Below are positions 34,269 through 44,372 of a stretch of DNA of 64,000 nt, one piece after another (within the stretch, counting starts at the first letter, position 1; every line of letters begins with the position of its first letter). The stretch lies in the NCBI RefSeq assembly GCF_963676485.1, contig NZ_OY781114.1, positions 1,302,001 through 1,366,000 of the forward strand, given 5' to 3'. Origin of the DNA: an uncultured Cohaesibacter sp. Its GTDB lineage: Bacteria; Pseudomonadota; Alphaproteobacteria; Rhizobiales; Cohaesibacteraceae. The notes beneath the pieces are model-generated. The model saw only the letters and a list, made by a program, of their open reading frames with translations, was not told the DNA's origin and did no database searches. The position numbers and the translations under genes were made by a program.

Positions 34269-35888
34269 TCAGGCAGAGATCGGCTCCAGATCGAATGCAG
34301 CAGCCATCAATTGCTTGGTATAGAGTTCTCTTGGCGCATCAAAAATCTGCTCCGTCAGACCCTCTTCCACAATCACGCCCTGCTTCATGACCATCACATA
34401 ATCAGACATGGCCCTTACGACCGTCAGGTCGTGCGAGATGAAGATATAGGAGAGGTTGTTCTTTTCCTGAAGATCCTTCAGCAGATCAACGATCTGCTTT
34501 TGTACTGATCGATCAAGAGCGGATGTTGGCTCATCCAAAACCACGATCCTTGGTTTGAGCACCATGGCACGCGCAATGGCGATACGCTGGCGCTGCCCAC
34601 CGGAAAATTCGTGCGGGTAACGGTTGCGCATGGAAGGATCAAGCTGCACCTCCTCCAGCGCTTCTATGGCTCGCAAATCTCGTTCCTTGGACGACAGTTC
34701 CGGATGATGCACCAGCAGACCTTCGGTGATGATCTGCCCGACCATCATGCGCGGAGACAAGGAGCCAAAGGGATCCTGGAAGACCAGTTGCAGACGCTTG
34801 CGGTGTTCCCGCATAGCTTCTCCCGCGATCTGGCTCATATCGACACCATCAAGCAACACTTCGCCGCTGATATCCGTCAGCCGCAAGAGTGCCCGCCCGA
34901 GGGTGGATTTTCCTGAGCCCGATTCTCCCACGATGCCGATTGTCTGCCCTTGATGCAGGCGAATATCAACATTGTTGACCGCGCGCAGCACATGCGTCTG
35001 TGATCCGAAAAGACCCGATGTGATATTGAAGTTCACATTGACGCCCTTGCCTTCCAACAAGATCGGTGCGCCCGTATCCGGCGCTTCCTTGGTCCCTTCC
35101 GGTTCGGCAGAAAGCAGCATTCTGGTATAGTCATGGCTCGGATTGTCGAAGATTTCTGCAGTGTTGCCTTCTTCGACCACTTCCCCGGTTTTCATCACAT
35201 AGACTCGATCGGCAAAGCGCCTGACGATGTTGAGATCGTGGGTGATGAAGAGAATGGCCATGCCCAGTTTTTTCTGAAGATCTGCCAGCAGCTGCAGAAT
35301 CTGGGCCTGAATGGTGACATCCAGCGCTGTGGTCGGCTCATCGGCAATGAGCAGATCCGGATCGTTGGCAAGCGCCATGGCGATCATCACGCGCTGCCGC
35401 TGCCCACCCGACATTTCATGAGGATAGGATTTCAACCGATCTTTAGGCTCGGGGATCCCCACCAGCTCAAGCAGCTCCAGTGCACGCGCCATGGCTCTCT
35501 TTTTGTCCATTTTCTGGTGCACGCGCAATGGTTCGCAAATCTGCCGTCCGATGGTGTAGAGCGGATCAAGCGAGGTCATGGGCTCCTGAAAGATCATGGT
35601 CATCTTGGAACCACGATATTTGTTCAGTTTGCGCTTGGAGAGCCCCAGAATCTCGGTCCCATTATATTTCACCGAGCCTTCCACCCAACCATTATCGGCC
35701 AGAAGGCCCATGGCGGACATCATGACCTGGCTTTTGCCCGACCCGGATTCTCCAACCACGGCGACCGTTTCGCCCTTTTCGATATGCATGTGAATGCCGC
35801 GCACGGCATACACATCCTTGTCGCTATTGGTTTCAAAATGCACATGCAGATCGTTGATATCGAGCAGAGGTGTTTTGGTATCTGTCAT
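34269..35888 (-). CDS. Oligopeptide ABC transporter, fused ATPase (OppDF type)
   Basis: A 539-aa protein with two complete ABC ATPase domains. Domain 1 (about 6-260) has [18 protein letters not shown] and [12 protein letters not shown]. Domain 2 (about 275-530) has [18 protein letters not shown] and [12 protein letters not shown]. It equals OppD and OppF in one chain, common in rhizobia. It energises peptide import through the two permeases encoded upstream. AGGAG precedes the ATG. It is the last gene of oppA-oppB-oppC-oppDF. Confidence 0.95.
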   Translation of the reverse strand: MTDTKTPLLDINDLHVHFETNSDKDVYAVRGIHMHIEKGETVAVVGESGSGKSQVMMSAMGLLADNGWVEGSVKYNGTEILGLSKRKLNKYRGSKMTMIFQEPMTSLDPLYTIGRQICEPLRVHQKMDKKRAMARALELLELVGIPEPKDRLKSYPHEMSGGQRQRVMIAMALANDPDLLIADEPTTALDVTIQAQILQLLADLQKKLGMAILFITHDLNIVRRFADRVYVMKTGEVVEEGNTAEIFDNPSHDYTRMLLSAEPEGTKEAPDTGAPILLEGKGVNVNFNITSGLFGSQTHVLRAVNNVDIRLHQGQTIGIVGESGSGKSTLGRALLRLTDISGEVLLDGVDMSQIAGEAMREHRKRLQLVFQDPFGSLSPRMMVGQIITEGLLVHHPELSSKERDLRAIEALEEVQLDPSMRNRYPHEFSGGQRQRIAIARAMVLKPRIVVLDEPTSALDRSVQKQIVDLLKDLQEKNNLSYIFISHDLTVVRAMSDYVMVMKQGVIVEEGLTEQIFDAPRELYTKQLMAAAFDLEPISA

Positions 35889-35900
35889 TGTCCCGTGCTC

Positions 35901-37052
35901 CTATCGATCTTTGGGGTCCAGCGCATCGCGCAGACCGTCACCAATGAAATTCAGTGCAAACAGCGTTGCCGTCAGGAAGATGGATGGGAAAATCAGCATC
36001 CAGCTTGCCCCTTGCAAGTTGCGTGCACCTTCTGAAATCAGAACACCCCATGAGGTCATGGGCTCCTGCACCCCCAGTCCAAGGAAAGACAGGAAGCTCT
36101 CGAGCAGAATGACCTTTGGCACCAGAAGCGTCACGAAGATGACCACCGGTCCCAAGGTATTGGGAATGATATGACGGCGCAGGATACCCCCTGCCCCGAC
36201 ACCCATGGCCTCGGCAGCAAGCACATATTCCTGCCGCTTGATGGACAGAGTCTGGCCGCGCACGATACGCGCCATGTCAAGCCATTCAACAGCCCCCACG
36301 GCTATGAACATCAAGATGAAGTTTCGCCCGAAGAAGACCACCAGCAGAATCACGAAGAAAATGAAGGGCAGCGAATAGAGCACATCGACGACGCGCATCA
36401 TGACAAGATCCACCCTGCCGCCGAAATAGCCAGACAGCGATCCGTAAGTCACCCCGATAAGCAGGGCCACACCGGAGGCGAGCAAGCCGATGATCAGCGA
36501 GATCCGTCCGGCGATCAGCGTTCGGGTCAACAAGTCGCGCCCATTGGCGTCGGTGCCAAAATAGAAATGGATCCGATCAATCTTGGCCGTGATCGTCACA
36601 CTTTTCTTGTCTGCGGAAAAGTTGGAGAAAGCTGCCTGCTTGAAGAGATCTGAGCGATCGAAATAGCGTACGGCTTTCTCACTAATCGCACGCTTGGAGG
36701 TGGCCTTTACGATCACTTCCTTATCGGCAATTTCGATATTATCAGCGGTCAGCCGTGCGCGCTTGAGCACCTTTTCGAGAGCTGGTGCAATTTCATCATC
36801 GCGCGGATAAGCAGCCAGAGAACTGGGCACTTTCACATAGTTCCGGTAGACAGTGTCATACTGGTGACCGGTGAAGAAAGGGCCAATGAAGCAGGCTATG
36901 GCTATGACAAACAGCACGACAAAAGATGTCATTGCTGCACGGTTGGCCTTCAGGCGGGCCCATGCGTCATCCCACAGGGAGCGGCCCACTTGCGCTTCAA
37001 CCAGCTTTTCGGCTGCCTGTCCGGCCTTGGTTTTTGAAGTTTTGTTATTCAT
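35901..37052 (-). CDS. oppC: Oligopeptide ABC transporter permease OppC
   Basis: A 383-aa permease. The first helix at about 40-60 is followed by a periplasmic insert of about 100 residues, then five helices with the EAA loop (EYVLAAEAMGVGAGGILRRHIIPN). It forms the translocation channel with OppB. The ATG at 37052 has GAGGGA upstream and lies 7 bp after oppB; the frame stays open into oppB, which is not used. Confidence 0.93.
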   Translation of the reverse strand: MNNKTSKTKAGQAAEKLVEAQVGRSLWDDAWARLKANRAAMTSFVVLFVIAIACFIGPFFTGHQYDTVYRNYVKVPSSLAAYPRDDEIAPALEKVLKRARLTADNIEIADKEVIVKATSKRAISEKAVRYFDRSDLFKQAAFSNFSADKKSVTITAKIDRIHFYFGTDANGRDLLTRTLIAGRISLIIGLLASGVALLIGVTYGSLSGYFGGRVDLVMMRVVDVLYSLPFIFFVILLVVFFGRNFILMFIAVGAVEWLDMARIVRGQTLSIKRQEYVLAAEAMGVGAGGILRRHIIPNTLGPVVIFVTLLVPKVILLESFLSFLGLGVQEPMTSWGVLISEGARNLQGASWMLIFPSIFLTATLFALNFIGDGLRDALDPKDR

Positions 37053-37059
37053 TGTTCCC

Positions 37060-37983
37060 TCAATCGTAGCGCACGCGTGGATCGAGCCAAGCATAAAGCA
37101 GGTCGACGATCAGGTTGAAGACCATGATGAAGACCGCAATCACAATCACGGTGCCCATGACCAGAGGATAGTCGCGGTTGAGCGCGCCTTGCACGAAATA
37201 GCGGCCAACACCGGGAATACCGAAGACGGTTTCGATCACCACAGACCCCGTGAGCAGGGCAGCCGCTGCCGGACCAGCATAAGAAACCACTGGCAGCAAG
37301 GCGCCTCGCAGGGCGTGAACCACAACGACCATCCAACCGGGCAAGCCGTTGGCACGAGCCGTTCGGATATGGTGCGAGCGCAGGGCCTCGATCATGGCGC
37401 CACGAGTGAGGCGCGCAACCACGGCAACCTGAGGCAAGCCCAAGGTCACAATCGGCAAAATCTTGTTTTCCCAGGCGCCATTGTTCCAGCCACCAACAGG
37501 CAACCATCCCAGCATCACCCCGAAGAGCAGCGTCAGGATCGGCGCGACAACGAAGTTGGGGATGGTGATGCCCATGGTCGCAACCGTCATGACCGAGTAG
37601 TCCGGCAGATGGTTCTGTTTGAGAGCGGCCCAGACACCGAGTGCTCCCCCTACGAGAATCGCCATCAACAGCGCATATCCGCCAATTTCGATCGATATTG
37701 GCAATCCGTTGCCAAACATTTCGGCGACCGAGAAATCGCGGAAGAAGAAGCTCGGGCCCAAATTGCCGTGCAGCACATTATTCATATAGATGAAATATTG
37801 CTCCAGCAGGGACTTATCGAGATTGTAGATCTTATTGAGATTTTCCATCACCTTTGGATCGAGCGGACGCTCCAGATCAAACGGCCCGCCGGGGGCCACG
37901 CGGATGAGGAAAAAGGAAAGCGTGACAATGATAAACAATGTCGGAATCGCGGTTAGCAGTCGCTTGAACACATATCGCAGCAT
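37060..37983 (-). CDS. oppB: Oligopeptide ABC transporter permease OppB
   Basis: A 307-aa permease with six helices. The N-terminus MLRYVFKRLLTAIPTLFIIV and the EAA loop HHIRTARANGLPGWMVVVVHALRGALLP are typical of OppB/DppB. AGGA precedes the ATG. The partner oppC follows within 7 bp. Confidence 0.95.
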   Translation of the reverse strand: MLRYVFKRLLTAIPTLFIIVTLSFFLIRVAPGGPFDLERPLDPKVMENLNKIYNLDKSLLEQYFIYMNNVLHGNLGPSFFFRDFSVAEMFGNGLPISIEIGGYALLMAILVGGALGVWAALKQNHLPDYSVMTVATMGITIPNFVVAPILTLLFGVMLGWLPVGGWNNGAWENKILPIVTLGLPQVAVVARLTRGAMIEALRSHHIRTARANGLPGWMVVVVHALRGALLPVVSYAGPAAAALLTGSVVIETVFGIPGVGRYFVQGALNRDYPLVMGTVIVIAVFIMVFNLIVDLLYAWLDPRVRYD

Positions 37984-38245
37984 AATGCGTCCTTCTGAAT
38001 GAAGTTGCCTGCTCCCCTTCCCCCGATCGGAGGCATAGGTGCAGTCTCATCGGATACCCGGACCTGACTTTTCGTCGACATCATTGAGGCTTTTGAAATC
38101 GAAGACATCTTGACGGCCGCATAAATTGCGAAAGCACGTCCGAGGTTCACTTCTTATTTTTCTTATGAAGCCGTATCGCTTTTTGCTTGGCAATTCTAGC
38201 AGTCCGTCCACAAAAAGCGAACGTTAAAGCCACAATTGTACACAA

Positions 38246-38270
38246 AAGGGCTGCCTAAAAGGCAGCCCTT
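38246..38270 (-). terminator. Hairpin terminator/attenuator after oppA
   Basis: A perfect 10-bp stem (38246-38255 with 38261-38270) is followed on the minus strand by TTTTGTG. It lies between oppA and oppB and probably explains higher expression of the binding protein. Confidence 0.8.
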
Positions 38271-38286
38271 CGCGATTTCTAACGGC

Positions 38287-39873
38287 TTAGTCCTTGGACA
38301 TCCAGCGAGAAGGATGAACGTTCAGCAGGTTATCTTTCCAGCCGTGCAGCTTGTCGGAGACAAGGCTGAGGGAGCTGTAGTAAAGCAGCGGCAGATAAGG
38401 CTGATTTTCCGCGAAGATCTTTTCTGCTTTGAAGAGAGTCTTAGCGCGTTTGTCGAGATCAACGGTCTTTGCAGCTTCGTCCATCAGCGCATCATATTCA
38501 GGATTCTTCCACTGTGCATAGTTGAAGCCGGAATCCGATTCAACGAGCATCAGGAAGTTCTGCGGGTCGGAATAGTCGCCGATCCAACCAGCGCGCGCAA
38601 AGTCGAACGGAGCATGTTCGCGCAGGTTCGCATAGTGGGTTTTGGTGTCGGTGTTAAGCAGCGTGGTTTTCACACCGATCTGTTTCCACATGTCTGCAAT
38701 GGCAACAGCCGTATTTTTGTGGTTTTCCGAAGTATTGTAACGGATTTCCACTTCAAGCGGCTTGTCTTCGGTGTAACCGGCTTCTTCCAGAATAGCTTTT
38801 GCTTTGTCTTCGCGGTCGAACTGATCCATGCCCTTGAAGTCGGCATAGGCAGGCTCGCCATAGTTGCCAATTCCAGGAGGAACGAGCGAGTAACCCGGCA
38901 GCATGGTGCCACCCCAGATATCGTCGGCGATAAATTCACGATCGATAGCCATGGACAGGGCGCGACGGATTTTCGGATCGGCCAGCTTTTTTTCCGTGGT
39001 GTTCACGGCATAATAGTAGGTGCCCAAATAAGGCGCTACGCGGAACTGGTCACCCAGATTTTCGCGCATGAAATCGACCTGCTCGATCGGAGCATCGTTG
39101 TTGGAATCCAGCTCGCCAGCCTGGAAGCGGCGCAGAGCGGCCCCACGGTCTTCGGTCGGATAATACATGACAGCGTCGATTTTCACATTCGCAGCGTCAC
39201 GGTATAGCGGGTTCTTGACGGCTTTCACATGGCTGTTCGGAACGAACTCAGCCAGAGTGAAGGCACCGTTGGAAACCATGTTGCCCGGTTTGGAGAAATC
39301 GTCACCATATTTCTCAACACTTGCCGGATGCACAGGCAGAGCAGACTGATGGCAAAGCTGCCCCAGGAAATACGGGGTAGGCGCATTCAGCTTGATTTCC
39401 AGAGTGGCATCATCAATTGCCTTTACACCGAGCTCTTCGGTTGGCAGCTCGCCCTTGTTGACTTTCTCGGCATTCACAATCGGATACATGATTGTTGAAT
39501 ACTGGGCTGCCGTTGCCGGATCTTCAATGCGGCGCAGCGAATAAACAAAGTCACTTGCGACCACCGGATCGCCATTGGACCATTTTGCATCATCGCGGAA
39601 ATGGAAGGTATAAACCATGCCATCTTCGGAGACATCCCAAGACTTGGCAACACCAGCTACGCATTTGCCATCAGCGCTATAGGTCAAAAGACCTTCATAC
39701 AGGTCGCGCAGAATATGCGCTTCATAGACGGTCTGTGTCTTGTGTTGATCAAGAGTTTCCGGATCAGCAGCATTCCCTCGGTGATACACGACTTCTGCCG
39801 CTGCAGTCGTCGCTGCGAGCGGAAGTGCACACACCCCGGCCAGCAATAGGGCTGCAATAGAATTTTTCATCAT
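38287..39873 (-). CDS. oppA: Oligopeptide-binding protein OppA
   Basis: A 528-aa periplasmic binding protein (SBP_bac_5 family). It has a signal peptide (MMKNSIAALLLAGVCALPLAATTAAA), then VVYHRGNAADPETLDQHKTQ and the middle motif GAFTLAEFVPNSHVKAVKNPLYRDA typical of OppA/MppA. It captures peptides for the oppB-oppC-oppDF transporter. GGAG lies 9 nt before the first of two adjacent ATG codons. Confidence 0.95.
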   Translation of the reverse strand: MMKNSIAALLLAGVCALPLAATTAAAEVVYHRGNAADPETLDQHKTQTVYEAHILRDLYEGLLTYSADGKCVAGVAKSWDVSEDGMVYTFHFRDDAKWSNGDPVVASDFVYSLRRIEDPATAAQYSTIMYPIVNAEKVNKGELPTEELGVKAIDDATLEIKLNAPTPYFLGQLCHQSALPVHPASVEKYGDDFSKPGNMVSNGAFTLAEFVPNSHVKAVKNPLYRDAANVKIDAVMYYPTEDRGAALRRFQAGELDSNNDAPIEQVDFMRENLGDQFRVAPYLGTYYYAVNTTEKKLADPKIRRALSMAIDREFIADDIWGGTMLPGYSLVPPGIGNYGEPAYADFKGMDQFDREDKAKAILEEAGYTEDKPLEVEIRYNTSENHKNTAVAIADMWKQIGVKTTLLNTDTKTHYANLREHAPFDFARAGWIGDYSDPQNFLMLVESDSGFNYAQWKNPEYDALMDEAAKTVDLDKRAKTLFKAEKIFAENQPYLPLLYYSSLSLVSDKLHGWKDNLLNVHPSRWMSKD

Positions 39874-40181
39874 AGAAAATATCTCCCTGTTGTTCCCAAA
39901 AGGCTTGTTCCATTTATTGGTCAAAAGCTAATTCGTTTAGTCCAACATTCGCAAGCAAAATAAAGCAATTTTACATGAATCCTGAAAAAATGAACGATTT
40001 GCCAGCTTTTGTTTCTTAGGAACTTACATCGCTTGCATAGTGAAAATTGTTCAAAAGAGCAAGCACTTCACCATCCATTCACATGCTGCCGCAAGGAGCT
40101 TCGAGCCCTATCTGGACGCTTGGTGTTAAAAAGGGTGGGGAAGTGTGCCGCAGATGCGCACCCGCTCGCGGAGCGGGGGAG
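39874..40181 (-). promoter_or_regulatory. Upstream region of oppA, no gene
   Basis: A 308-bp gap between oppA and the uxuA terminator. It holds the oppA promoter and a perfect 7-bp GC hairpin at 40161-40177 (loop GCG). Open frames across it are not gene-like. Confidence 0.4.
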
Positions 40182-40234
40182 AAAAAGCCGGCGCGCAATC
40201 TCAAAGCAGGTTTGCTTGCTGGAGATTGCGCGCC
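40182..40234 (-). terminator. Terminator after uxuA
   Basis: A perfect 13-bp stem (40190-40202 with 40222-40234) with an inner helix, followed on the minus strand by GGCTTTTTC. Confidence 0.9.
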
Positions 40235-40243
40235 TCATCTTTT

Positions 40244-41401
40244 TTAGTCGAGATTGCCACCAAGAGCGACCATCGCGCCGCGCAATTCGGCAAGCCCTCT
40301 CAATCGTCCAATCGCCGGATAGCCCGGGTTGGAGCGACGAGTTAGATCATCAAGAATCTGGTGGCCGTGGTCAGGGCGGAACGGAATCGACTTGCCCACC
40401 TTGTCTTCCACGCTCTTGAAGTGCTTGATGACTTCAACCAGATTGCCATCGCCTTCCAGATGGTTTGCTTCATAGAAGCTCTTGCCATCGCGCTTGGTAG
40501 AACGCAGATGGAAGAAGTGAATGAAGTCAGCAAATTCATCAATCATTGCCATAAGGTCATTGTCACCGCGCACACCGTAGGAACCGGTACACAGGGTAAA
40601 GCCATTGGCCGGGCTCGGGTTGATGGCCCTGAGAGCCCGCATGTCTTCAACGGTGGAGACGATGCGCGGCAGACCGAACAGCGGACGGGGCGGATCATCC
40701 GGATGGATGGCCATAACGGCCCCCACTTCATCGGCAATTGGCAGAACAGTGTTGAGAAATTCAGCCAGATGCTCGCGCAGCTTGTCCGCATCAATCTCCT
40801 TGTAGAGATTGAGCTGGGCACGGAACTGCTCAATGGTGTAGCTCTCTTCGGAGCCAGGTAGACCTGCGATCATGTTGCGCACCAGAAGATCCTTGTCTTC
40901 CTGGCTCATCGCATCAAAGCAGGCCTTGGCAGAGGCTTTTTCTTCGTCTGTATATTCGTCCTGTGCTTCTGCACGCTCGAGAATATAAAGATCGAAGGCA
41001 GCAAACCGATCCGCATCAAAGCGCAGGCAGCGCGCGCCGGTTGGCAGTTCCCAAGCCAGATCGGTCCGGGTCCAGTCCAGAACGGGCATAAAGTTGTAGC
41101 AAATGTTGTTGACGCCTTCCAAGGCCAGATTGCGCAGGGATTCCCCCCAGTTAGCAATCAGGGTCTTGTAATCTCCACGCTGCAGCTTGATGTCTTCATG
41201 CAACGGAATGGACTCAACAACAGACCAAACAAGCCCCTTGTCTTCGATGATCTTTTTCCGCTCGGCAATCGCTTCGCGGCTCCAAACAGTGCCGTTTGGA
41301 ACGTCATGCAAAGCGGAAACAATGCCGGTAGCCCCAGCCTGACGGATATCGTCAAGGGTGACCGGATCGTTAGGCCCGTACCAGCGCCAGGTCTGTTTCA
41401 T
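40244..41401 (-). CDS. uxuA: Mannonate dehydratase UxuA
   Basis: A 385-aa enzyme opening [33 protein letters not shown], the UxuA signature. It contains [33 protein letters not shown] and [12 protein letters not shown], which carry the metal ligands. It dehydrates D-mannonate to 2-keto-3-deoxygluconate, the step after UxaC and UxuB, whose genes lie 9-12 kb away on the other strand. GAGG precedes the ATG. It ends the minus-strand arm of the glucuronate island. Confidence 0.97.
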   Translation of the reverse strand: MKQTWRWYGPNDPVTLDDIRQAGATGIVSALHDVPNGTVWSREAIAERKKIIEDKGLVWSVVESIPLHEDIKLQRGDYKTLIANWGESLRNLALEGVNNICYNFMPVLDWTRTDLAWELPTGARCLRFDADRFAAFDLYILERAEAQDEYTDEEKASAKACFDAMSQEDKDLLVRNMIAGLPGSEESYTIEQFRAQLNLYKEIDADKLREHLAEFLNTVLPIADEVGAVMAIHPDDPPRPLFGLPRIVSTVEDMRALRAINPSPANGFTLCTGSYGVRGDNDLMAMIDEFADFIHFFHLRSTKRDGKSFYEANHLEGDGNLVEVIKHFKSVEDKVGKSIPFRPDHGHQILDDLTRRSNPGYPAIGRLRGLAELRGAMVALGGNLD

Positions 41402-41508
41402 TTTTAGCCTCTTATTTCCAGTTTAGATGCTCCGGTCTGCGGATCATTTGCAATCGGGAGCAGGGTTTCTTGCCGGTTTCGCCACACCAACTTGGCTGGA
41501 CCGGCCTA

Positions 41509-42264
41509 TTATTTGTTCAGCTTGACGACCTTGGGCGTCTTGAACAGATCTCCATCGAATTTCGGGTCCTCAACATCGGAGAGAACAAGAAGCGTGTTGC
41601 GCACATTCTCCAGATGGTTCCACATGGCATCGCGGGCCTTGCCCGGATCCTTGCGGTTAAGCGCGGTGAGAATTTGCTGATGATCATCCAGCCATTTCTG
41701 GCGGTAGCTCTCATCAAAAATACGGGCATGCAGGCCATCCCAGATCTGGTTGCCTTTTCTGAGGCGCCACATATCGTTGACCATATCGATCAGCACGCCA
41801 TTCTGGGTGGATTCGGCAATCAGGCGGTGAAACCATTCATCGCCGTCATAGTCGGCCTTGCCGGATTCAATGGCCTGAATTTCCATGTCCAGAGCTTCCT
41901 GCATGCGCTGGATATCATTCTTGGTCACCATGGTTGCAGCAAAGGCCGCAATATTGCTCTCGAGCAATTGGCGGGCCTGCAGCAGCTCAAAGGGTCCAAT
42001 ATCCGATCGTGCAGTGGCGTTCTTTTCAGACTGATTGGGCAGGCGCTCGATATAGATGCCCGACCCTTTGCGCACCGAAACGAGGCCTTCGATTTCAAGC
42101 ATGATGATCGCTTCACGGACAACCGAACGCGATACATCGAAATCTTCCGCAATCTGCCTTTCCGTGCGCAAACGCGTACCCACAGAGAGGGACTGATCAA
42201 TCATTTCCTTTTTCAGCGCTTCGGCAACTTCCTGATAGCGTCTCTTACCTGTATCCGTGATCAT
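41509..42264 (-). CDS. GntR/FadR-type regulator, UxuR-like
   Basis: A 251-aa protein with an N-terminal winged helix (EALKKEMIDQSLSVGTRLRTERQIAEDFDVSRSVVREAIIMLEIEGLVSVRKGSGIYI) and a FCD effector domain, the UxuR/ExuR arrangement. Placed between uxuA and uidA, it is probably the repressor of the island, induced by a glucuronate intermediate. The TTGG-N4-CCAA palindromes at 45.5-45.8 kb fit its operator class. Confidence 0.9.
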   Translation of the reverse strand: MITDTGKRRYQEVAEALKKEMIDQSLSVGTRLRTERQIAEDFDVSRSVVREAIIMLEIEGLVSVRKGSGIYIERLPNQSEKNATARSDIGPFELLQARQLLESNIAAFAATMVTKNDIQRMQEALDMEIQAIESGKADYDGDEWFHRLIAESTQNGVLIDMVNDMWRLRKGNQIWDGLHARIFDESYRQKWLDDHQQILTALNRKDPGKARDAMWNHLENVRNTLLVLSDVEDPKFDGDLFKTPKVVKLNK

Positions 42265-42396
42265 CCTAGGCCCTCGCTAGCCACGGCAGGAGGCACATGA
42301 AACATGTGTGGTCCCTGCGCTTTGCTTCTTGCCGATCCCTGACCGGCGGCGACTGGGTCATGCTGCGCCTTACGGTCCTGATTCGGACTTCTTGTG

Positions 42397-44211
42397 TTAT
42401 TCTTCACCTTCCATTCGCTTCTCGGCATAGAAGGCCGCGAGCTTGTGGAATGCTTCTTTCTTGGTCGCCTTGTCAGCGTCGATCAGCCCCTTCTTGTTGC
42501 CTCCCCGCTGGAAGACATTCTGACGGCGCTCCACGCGGAAATCGTAGAGAATCCAAGGAGAAATCCCTTTGACATACTCAAGTTCCCGCAAGGTTGCGAT
42601 CTGTTTTTCGTAGACCTCGGTCTGATAGGCTTCACTAAAGAGCCCTTTCTTTGGCCCCGTCGCACTGATATCGGCATCCGCTCCAGTTTCGGAAATGACA
42701 ACCGGTTTGTCAGGAGAAGAGTTCACGCCGATTTCAACGAGATCTTCAAAGTTTTCCTCATACCAGCCGTAATATTCATTGATCCCAATCACGTCGATGT
42801 AATTCGACAAGCGATCTTCAATCTTTTTCTTTGCGTGGTTGATCAGACAAGCCGCAGATGTCAACCGTGTCGGGTCTAGCTGTTTTGCGGTTTCTGACAA
42901 GCGGCGCATGAAATCAAGGCGAGCATCGGTATCCGGGTTTTCGTTGCCGACAGACCAGATGATGACGCTGGCGCGGTTGCGATCACGTTTGATCAGTTCC
43001 ATCAGCTGGTTCTGCGCATCCTTGAAAGTCGCCGGATTTTCAAAGTCGATTGCCCAATAAACAGGGATTTCTTCCCATAGGAGGAAGCCCAGCTCATCGG
43101 CCATCCTGGCGGCCATTTCATGGTGAGGATAGTGAGCCAGACGCAGGAAGTTGCAGTTGAGATCCTTGGCATGCGCGAAGCGACGCTCCAAATCTTCCTT
43201 GTTTGTCACCTTGCCCTTGACCTTGTCATCTTCATGCACGGAAATGCCCCGCAGAAAAAGCGGCTTTCCGTTCAGCAACAAGCCAGCGCCGACCTGCTCA
43301 ATCTGGCGAAAGCCAATCCGGTCACGCACTTCGTCTTCGCCAAGGCGCGCGATAACGTCATAAAGGCGCGGGTTTGAGGGAGACCATAGTTCCGGGCTGG
43401 CTTCAATCTCGGCTTTCACCAAGCCATCTTGGGAAGCTGCAATGACTGTATCAATGCCGAGATCGGGGAGCTGAATATCAATCTGGGACCCCTGAGCATC
43501 TGGACCATCGATCACAGCCTCAATGGCAATGCGGCTATAGGTCCCGTCCGGCACGAGGCTGACAAAAAAGTCACGTATGAAGGTCTTGGGCGTGGTGTAA
43601 AGCTCAACCTCGCGATAGACACCACCATAGTTGAACCAGTCTGTGTTGCGCATCGGCACCCGATCCAGGGTTCGGGTATTGTTGACGCAAAGCATCAGCC
43701 AGTTCTCTCCTTGACGGAGCTTTTCTGTCAGCTCGACGCAGAAGGGAGTGGAGCCACCATAATGGTTGCCCAGAAATTCACCGTTGAGAAAAATCTTGCA
43801 GTCATATTGCGCAGCACCGATACGCAGGAATTTACGCTCGTCCGCACCAAGGCGGGCGGCATTAAAGGAGCGGCTGTACCAGGCGCTGCCTTCAAAGAAA
43901 TACCATTTGTCTTTCAACATCTGCCAGTTGGAAGGCACCACAACCTGCTCGCCCATATAGGGGTCATAGTCATATGGCTCGATGCGTTCTTCGGGAGCCA
44001 TCTGGTCCATTTCGAACCATTTCTGACGCAAGCCGGTATCCAGCAGGTCCACACAGAAGTTCCAGGCTCCATCAAGGCTCTCACCTTCGCGGCCACCAAC
44101 AAACAGCAACGTTTCATGATTGAGATTCTGCCAATTGTAGGGCGCGTCATAGGCTTCATCATGAAGGCACTGGAGGGCATTTTCCGCCAATTCAGATCGC
44201 TCGAGAACCAT
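42397..44211 (-). CDS. uidA: Beta-glucuronidase (GH2)
   Basis: A 604-aa GH2 enzyme with sugar-binding, immunoglobulin-like and barrel domains. The acid/base is Glu424 (GNENPD) and the nucleophile Glu508 (ISETGAD). The NxK motif that recognises the uronic acid carboxylate is present at Asn572-Lys574 (GGNKKG), which distinguishes glucuronidases from beta-galactosidases. Positions and length agree closely with the E. coli enzyme. There is no signal peptide, so it acts in the cytoplasm on glucuronides imported by the TRAP transporter. The ATG at 44211 has AGGAAG 7 nt upstream. Confidence 0.93.
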   Translation of the reverse strand: MVLERSELAENALQCLHDEAYDAPYNWQNLNHETLLFVGGREGESLDGAWNFCVDLLDTGLRQKWFEMDQMAPEERIEPYDYDPYMGEQVVVPSNWQMLKDKWYFFEGSAWYSRSFNAARLGADERKFLRIGAAQYDCKIFLNGEFLGNHYGGSTPFCVELTEKLRQGENWLMLCVNNTRTLDRVPMRNTDWFNYGGVYREVELYTTPKTFIRDFFVSLVPDGTYSRIAIEAVIDGPDAQGSQIDIQLPDLGIDTVIAASQDGLVKAEIEASPELWSPSNPRLYDVIARLGEDEVRDRIGFRQIEQVGAGLLLNGKPLFLRGISVHEDDKVKGKVTNKEDLERRFAHAKDLNCNFLRLAHYPHHEMAARMADELGFLLWEEIPVYWAIDFENPATFKDAQNQLMELIKRDRNRASVIIWSVGNENPDTDARLDFMRRLSETAKQLDPTRLTSAACLINHAKKKIEDRLSNYIDVIGINEYYGWYEENFEDLVEIGVNSSPDKPVVISETGADADISATGPKKGLFSEAYQTEVYEKQIATLRELEYVKGISPWILYDFRVERRQNVFQRGGNKKGLIDADKATKKEAFHKLAAFYAEKRMEGEE

Positions 44212-44321
44212 TGGTAACTTCCTGTTATTGCAATAGCCTGCCTGTTCTTTCAAGGGGTCCCGGGCAGGGCGGGAAAAACATGGCGGAAAGGCGCCCGCCA
44301 TGCTTGAGAGTTTGGTACCGG

Positions 44322-44345
44322 CAAGAGGCAAATGCCTTTTGCCGA
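44322..44345 (-). other. Intercistronic hairpin between dctP and uidA
   Basis: An imperfect hairpin (arms GGCAAGAGGCA/TGCCTTTTGCC, loop AAA) lies after the binding-protein stop without a T-run. It probably stabilises the dctP mRNA. Confidence 0.4.
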
Positions 44346-44372
44346 ACCTGAGCCTGACTTTAAAGCCAGTTC

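Noticed and set aside
40009-40419. 136-codon frame between oppA and uxuA
   Set aside because: It runs across the uxuA terminator and into uxuA on the opposite strand; the product is not gene-like.
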